Shown: piece by piece, positions 60,192 to 64,000 of the stretch | Layout: every line of letters starts with the position of its first letter | Position numbering within the stretch: the stretch's first letter is position 1 | Assembly: GCA_947259045.1 (NCBI GenBank) | Contig: CAMYKZ010000005.1 | Location: forward strand, 1-64,000 | Direction of reading: 5' to 3' | Source of the DNA: an uncultured Afifella sp. | Lineage (GTDB): Bacteria > Pseudomonadota > Alphaproteobacteria > Rhizobiales > Afifellaceae | Length of the DNA stretch: 64,000 nucleotides | Notes under the pieces: model-generated | Told to the model about the DNA's origin: nothing | Seen by the model: only the letters and a program-made list of their open reading frames with translations | Databases searched by the model: none | Made by a program: the position numbers and the translations under genes

Positions 60192-61883
60192 ATGCCTGCA
60201 GACCCGACCGTGCAGCCGGCCGAATATCAGCCGTCGGCAATCCGCCGATTGCGCTCCAGGCTGCGGCCGCGTCTGCGGACGATCCTGATCGGGCTGAACC
60301 TGGCGGTGCTGATCCTGCCGCTCGGCAGCATTTTCTTCTTCCGGATCTACGAAAACCAGCTGGTCCAGGAAACCGAGCGCGAATTGATCGCTCAGGCGGC
60401 CTTCATTGCCGCCGTCTATGAACGTGAGATCGACGAATTGCGAGCCGGACCGTTTGCCGGCACTGATGCCGGAAAGGAATACGGCCGCAGGATCGAAACA
60501 GCCACGAAGAGCGGCCGCTCAGGCTCTCTCTACGGCTCCGGGCGACAGCCGGCTGATCCGTATTACACCGTCATCGATCCGCAGCTTGACCTGGCCGCAG
60601 TCCGCATCCTGGCGCCGCGCCCGGCCGGATATTATCTGCGCACGCCGCCCGATCCGGTCGCCGAAGCCGCAGGTGTACGCCTGATGCCGATATTGCGAAA
60701 AGCCCAAAGAACGACATTATCGGGAATGCGGGTGCTCGATTATAACGGCACCGTTGTCGCCGGCGGCAATGAGATCGGCAAATCATTCATGCACATTACC
60801 GAAGTGGAGCAGGCGGCATCCGGCCGATATGCCAGCGTCGTGCGCGAGCGTTATCTCGATCAGGTCGCGCCGCCGCTGGCCTCGCTCAGCCGCGGCACCG
60901 GCATCCGGGTGTTTATCGTCCTTCCGGTGATACAGGGCGAAAATCTCATCGGCTTCGTCTATTTGTCGCGCACGCCCAAGAGCGTTCTCAAACACATGTA
61001 TGCCGAAGGCGACAAGATCATCCTGGCCGGCCTGACCATTCTGGCCTTGAGCCTCATTCTTGCTTTTGTCACCTCATCGCGGATTGCCCGCCCAATCAAC
61101 CAGCTGATCGACCGGACCCGCCGGCTTGCTGCCGGCGAGAAAACGGCGATGGAACCGCTGGAACGCCCGGGCACCCGGGAAATGACGCAATTGTCGGAAA
61201 GCTTTGCCCATATGGCATCCGCGCTGCAGCAACGGTCCGACTATATCCGTGATTTTGCATCCCATGTTTCCCATGAATTCAAGACGCCGCTTGCCTCCAT
61301 TACCGGCGCAGTGGAGCTGCTTCGCGATCACGGCGATGATATGTCTGAGGAGGAGCGCAGCCGTTTTCTCGACAATATCACCCAGGATGGCGACCGGTTG
61401 CGCCGGCTGGTCACCAGGCTTCTGGAACTGGCCCGGGTTGATAATCTGGAGCCGACATCGGACACGATTGACGTTGCAGAAACGTTGAAAGTGATGCAAT
61501 GGGCATATTCCGGCTCCGGCTTCAAGGTCGGCGTGGATGCGCCGCAACCGGCACCGGCGGCGATGTCACGGGACGGCCTGGAAATGATCATGTCCAACAT
61601 GGCCGACAATGCCCGCCAGCACGGCGCAGGCAGCATGAATGTCCGGGTTCGAAACGTTGATACCGATGTCGAAATTCAGTTTACCGACGACGGCGAGGGC
61701 GTCTCGCCGGCGAACCGCGAGAAAATCTTTACGCCGTTTTTCACCACCCGGCGGGAAAATGGCGGCACCGGGCTGGGGCTCGGTATCGTCAGTTCGGTCA
61801 CAGATGCTCATGGCGGATCGATCGAACTCATCGAGCGCAAAGATGGCGCACGGTTCCTCATTCGGCTGAAACGGGCGGCCTGA
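60192..61883 (+). CDS. Sensor histidine kinase of the exosortase locus
   Basis: A 563-residue membrane kinase. TM1 lies at about 31-50 (ILIGLNLAVLILPLGSIFFF). A periplasmic region of about 220 residues contains a sensor-like part (RVLDYNGTVVAGGNEIGKSF, then RVFIVLPVIQGENLIGFVYL). TM2 lies at about 275-297, then HAMP. The HisKA motif SHVSHEFKTPL carries the phosphoacceptor H361. The HATPase has an N box MIMSNMADNARQHGAG and G boxes FTDDGEGVSPANREKIF and GGTGLGLGIVSS. The frame extends upstream to 60120, but the ATG at 60192, 11 bases after the regulator stop, is the natural start. The kinase probably senses a periplasmic state and phosphorylates the upstream regulator. Confidence 0.88.
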   Translation: MPADPTVQPAEYQPSAIRRLRSRLRPRLRTILIGLNLAVLILPLGSIFFFRIYENQLVQETERELIAQAAFIAAVYEREIDELRAGPFAGTDAGKEYGRRIETATKSGRSGSLYGSGRQPADPYYTVIDPQLDLAAVRILAPRPAGYYLRTPPDPVAEAAGVRLMPILRKAQRTTLSGMRVLDYNGTVVAGGNEIGKSFMHITEVEQAASGRYASVVRERYLDQVAPPLASLSRGTGIRVFIVLPVIQGENLIGFVYLSRTPKSVLKHMYAEGDKIILAGLTILALSLILAFVTSSRIARPINQLIDRTRRLAAGEKTAMEPLERPGTREMTQLSESFAHMASALQQRSDYIRDFASHVSHEFKTPLASITGAVELLRDHGDDMSEEERSRFLDNITQDGDRLRRLVTRLLELARVDNLEPTSDTIDVAETLKVMQWAYSGSGFKVGVDAPQPAPAAMSRDGLEMIMSNMADNARQHGAGSMNVRVRNVDTDVEIQFTDDGEGVSPANREKIFTPFFTTRRENGGTGLGLGIVSSVTDAHGGSIELIERKDGARFLIRLKRAA

Positions 61884-61893
61884 ACGAACCGTA

Positions 61894-62478
61894 TCAATCT
61901 TTGACCATCAAAACCCAGTTGGAGCCCGGATTGTGCCAGTCGTCCTTGACCATGGCCCGGCTTGCCATTTGCCGGTACCCGCAGCGTTCATAGAGGCGGC
62001 GCGCACCGTCATTGGCGTCGGAGACAATGATACTCATTGCCATGCTTCCCTGACTTGCCGCGATCTGTTCGGCTGCCTGGAGCAGGCCGGTACCAAGGCC
62101 ACGGCCGCGAAATTGCGGATAGGTGGCCAGGACATTGACGTACCAACTGCCCGGCGCGAGGTTTTCCAGCTCCTGAAGCGGCGCGAACATGGGCGGCAAC
62201 TCGTCATAATCGATCGGCTCGGGCTGTTCCGGCAGCCGGTAGCCGATCAAAGTGGCGGCAACCGCATCGTCAATGTCGGAAACTATGGCATTCCGGTAGG
62301 AAAAGCTGCCCTCGTTGCGCCGCGCCCGCCGCTGGCCGACATCCCAGGCGTCCTCGCCCGGTTCCGCCATTTTCTGCCAAAGATAGACCGGCAGGCCTTC
62401 ACCGGCAAAATTGATCAGGTCAGCCAGTGCCGCCGCATCTGCCTCGATTGCCGGCCGGTTGAGGTGTTTAAAATTCAT
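61894..62478 (-). CDS. GNAT family N-acetyltransferase
   Basis: A 194-residue acetyltransferase. The N-terminal AALADLINFAGEGLPVYLWQKMA and the central NVLATYPQFRGRGLGTGLLQAAEQIA contain the acetyl-CoA-binding R-G-x-G-x-G/A motif (about residue 125). The final strand region reads IIVSDANDGARRLYERCGYRQMASR. The substrate is unknown; an acetylated amine is expected. GGAGGA before the ATG at 62478 fixes the start, although the frame runs on into the esterase gene. It lies 55 bases downstream of the esterase gene on the same strand, and the two probably share a transcript. Confidence 0.85.
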   Translation of the reverse strand: MNFKHLNRPAIEADAAALADLINFAGEGLPVYLWQKMAEPGEDAWDVGQRRARRNEGSFSYRNAIVSDIDDAVAATLIGYRLPEQPEPIDYDELPPMFAPLQELENLAPGSWYVNVLATYPQFRGRGLGTGLLQAAEQIAASQGSMAMSIIVSDANDGARRLYERCGYRQMASRAMVKDDWHNPGSNWVLMVKD

Positions 62479-62533
62479 GTTTCTGTCCTCCGGATACCGC
62501 GTCGGTTGAACTGAAACGCTTCGGACTGCCGCC

Positions 62534-63508
62534 TTATTCGCAAAGTCCGGCAAGAAATTCGTCGATCTGCCTGTTGCTGGCGGCAGCCATTTCGGTGGGC
62601 ATGCTCTGGAACGCATGCGGACCGCCCGGCCAGAGCGAGAGTTCCGTCTGATTTCCGGCTGCCGACCAGCGGCCGCACATGAACAAAGTGTCGTCGAGCA
62701 GCCCGTCGCTGGTGCCGCAGGAGAACAGCGCCGGCGGCAGTCCGGCAAGGTCGGCATGGATCGGTGATATGTCCGGATCGCCGACATCTTCGCTGTTCTG
62801 CAGGAACCGTTCAATGAACGCCTCGGTATCGCGGCGCGCCAGAACCAGAGGTGTTTCGAATGCGCGCATCGACGGCGTCAGAGCCAGATCATAGGCGCCG
62901 CAGACAAGATTGGCGCCGGAAAACGGCGTTAAACCATGCCTATCGCGAAGCCTGAGCAGGGTTACGACAGCCAGATGCGCGCCGGCCGATTCACCGCCGA
63001 TAAACATCCTGCCGCCGCCGGCGAGATTGCCGATTTCCCGGCCCAGCCAGGCCGCTGCCGTTTCGCAATCGTCCGGCCCGGCCGGATAGGGATGTTCCGG
63101 AGCCAGCCGGTAATCCACGGAGAGACAGACAAGGCCCGTCCGGTCTGCCGTCTGTTCCAGCAACTCATCCTGCATGTCGGCGGCGCCGAGCATCCAGCCG
63201 CCGCCGTGAATATGCAGATAAGCACCCCGGACCGGATTGGTTTCTGCGCCGGAGGCCGGCCTGATGATGCGCACCGCGACCTGCCGTCCGAGTGCTTCGG
63301 CGATCATTGTTTGCGCCCGCGCGCTTTCGCGCTGCAGGGTGAACGGACCGATCCCCTTTCGCCTGTCGGCGCGCAGATCGTCCGGCGTGCGCTGCCAGCG
63401 ATCCGGCGCTTTCAGTGCCGCGTCGATCAGCGACTGATTGTGCGCGCGGGTTTGTTCGGCGATTGCGCCGGGCGAAAATATCGTGTGATCTGGAATTCTG
63501 TCTGACAC
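62534..63508 (-). CDS. Alpha/beta hydrolase of the hormone-sensitive lipase family
   Basis: A 324-residue esterase-type hydrolase. The oxyanion-hole motif is YLHIHGGGWMLG (about residue 96), the nucleophile elbow MFIGGESAGAHLAVV (about 170), and the late region has an acidic residue near DPDISPIHADL and the catalytic His in GGPHAFQSMP (about 303). It would hydrolyse short acyl esters or related bonds. The start is a GTG at 63508 with AGGA upstream. It is divergent from the YjbQ-family gene and followed by the GNAT gene. Confidence 0.85.
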   Translation of the reverse strand: MSDRIPDHTIFSPGAIAEQTRAHNQSLIDAALKAPDRWQRTPDDLRADRRKGIGPFTLQRESARAQTMIAEALGRQVAVRIIRPASGAETNPVRGAYLHIHGGGWMLGAADMQDELLEQTADRTGLVCLSVDYRLAPEHPYPAGPDDCETAAAWLGREIGNLAGGGRMFIGGESAGAHLAVVTLLRLRDRHGLTPFSGANLVCGAYDLALTPSMRAFETPLVLARRDTEAFIERFLQNSEDVGDPDISPIHADLAGLPPALFSCGTSDGLLDDTLFMCGRWSAAGNQTELSLWPGGPHAFQSMPTEMAAASNRQIDEFLAGLCE

Positions 63509-63575
63509 CGGGTCGATCCTTCGGATTGTCGGATATTGTTGCCTGCCAAGGCCGATATGAGAAAGGCATTTGACG

Positions 63576-64000
63576 ATGCAAATGACGGATGTTCAAGAGA
63601 TTACGATCGGCAAAATGGCGCGCTCCACACTGACGGTCCAGACGGCCGGTCCGGGGTTCACCGATCTGACCGCTGCAATCCTCGAATTCCTGGCGGCCGC
63701 CGATGCCGTTGACGGCCTGCTGAGCGTGTTTGTCCGCCACACATCCGCGTCGCTGACAATCCAGGAAAATGCCGATCCCGATGTCCGCCGCGATCTGCTC
63801 GATGCGCTTGACGGACTGGCGCCGCAAAATGCCGGATACCGGCACGGTTTTGAAGGGCAGGACGATATGCCGGCGCATATCCGCACCATGCTGACGGATG
63901 TTTCGATCACTCTGCCGGTCGCCGGCGGTGCGGCCGATGTCGGCACCTGGCAGAGCGCCTATCTGGTTGAACATCGCGCCCGGCCCCATAGCCGGACGGT
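63576..64000 (+). CDS. YjbQ family protein, UPF0047 (partial at window end)
   Basis: The frame starts at ATG 63576 (or 63582) and is open to the end of the window, giving 141 residues. Family markers are present: a central FVRHTSASLTIQENADPDV and a late GTWQSAYLVEHRARPHSR. The conserved His and Glu residues of this trimeric fold are in place. Homologues show low thiamine-phosphate synthase activity and are annotated as secondary thiamine-phosphate synthase enzymes, but the physiological role is unclear. The C-terminus probably lies only a few residues beyond the window. Confidence 0.85.
   Translation, partial: MQMTDVQEITIGKMARSTLTVQTAGPGFTDLTAAILEFLAAADAVDGLLSVFVRHTSASLTIQENADPDVRRDLLDALDGLAPQNAGYRHGFEGQDDMPAHIRTMLTDVSITLPVAGGAADVGTWQSAYLVEHRARPHSRT

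Noticed and set aside
1-64000. tRNA, rRNA, CRISPR arrays, insertion sequences and prophage genes
   Set aside because: I looked for cloverleaf cores, regularly spaced repeats, transposase and phage motifs and saw none. A covariance search could still reveal a small RNA gene.

Overview
The window comes from a GC-rich alphaproteobacterial chromosome, most likely Hyphomicrobiales (Rhizobiales-like), perhaps marine. The supporting signs are a PodJ-like polar organiser with Sel1 repeats, a class I lysyl-tRNA synthetase, a double-domain dCTP deaminase, a SAM-II riboswitch in front of metZ, and the alphaproteobacterial Lhr/PdeM/exonuclease/ATP-dependent ligase repair set. The taxon is inferred from gene content only. 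I see no rRNA, tRNA, CRISPR array, prophage or insertion sequence.

Layout. 1-7738: the end of an MFS transporter, an NTF2-like protein, and a five-gene minus-strand operon (acyl-CoA hydratase, NDP-forming CoA ligase, acyl-CoA dehydrogenase, L-carnitine dehydrogenase, BKACE cleavage enzyme) with a divergent GlxA/AraC regulator. It reads as a gamma-butyrobetaine/carnitine catabolic unit. 7762-20430: dCTP deaminase, SAM-II riboswitch plus attenuator and metZ, then mostly single genes: CDP-alcohol phosphatidyltransferase, amidohydrolase, peptidoglycan-binding/TPR protein, FAD monooxygenase, periplasmic binding protein, sterol desaturase-like protein, TerB-like protein, lysK. 20484-29281: a minus-strand chemosensory island with two methyl-accepting chemotaxis proteins, CheW, a His/Met-rich phosphate-type binding protein, a cytochrome c556, a very His-rich small secreted protein and a frame-interrupted cache-domain protein. 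The His-rich theme suggests metal-linked taxis. 29639-36282: a fatty acid or branched acyl-CoA beta-oxidation operon with a MerR regulator and matching palindromic boxes.

36668-50593: the 1880-residue PodJ-like protein, then the DNA repair cluster: PdeM and Lhr helicase on minus; an RHH-RAMA protein, ligase-associated exonuclease, an interposed MltB transglycosylase and ATP-dependent DNA ligase on plus. 50615-55534: NTF2-like protein, histone deacetylase family protein, MATE transporter, DUF952-pyrD pair and a small secreted coiled-coil protein.

55629-61883 is the most unusual part. It is a four-gene plus-strand locus with an exosortase fused to an EpsI domain, a VIT/VWA surface protein ending in a PEP-type sorting signal, an OmpR-type response regulator and a histidine kinase. 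Its layout resembles the proteobacterial dedicated sortase systems (sortase, VIT/VWA target, regulator, kinase), but an exosortase sits in the sortase position. The window ends with a GNAT acetyltransferase, an HSL-type esterase and the start of a YjbQ-family gene.
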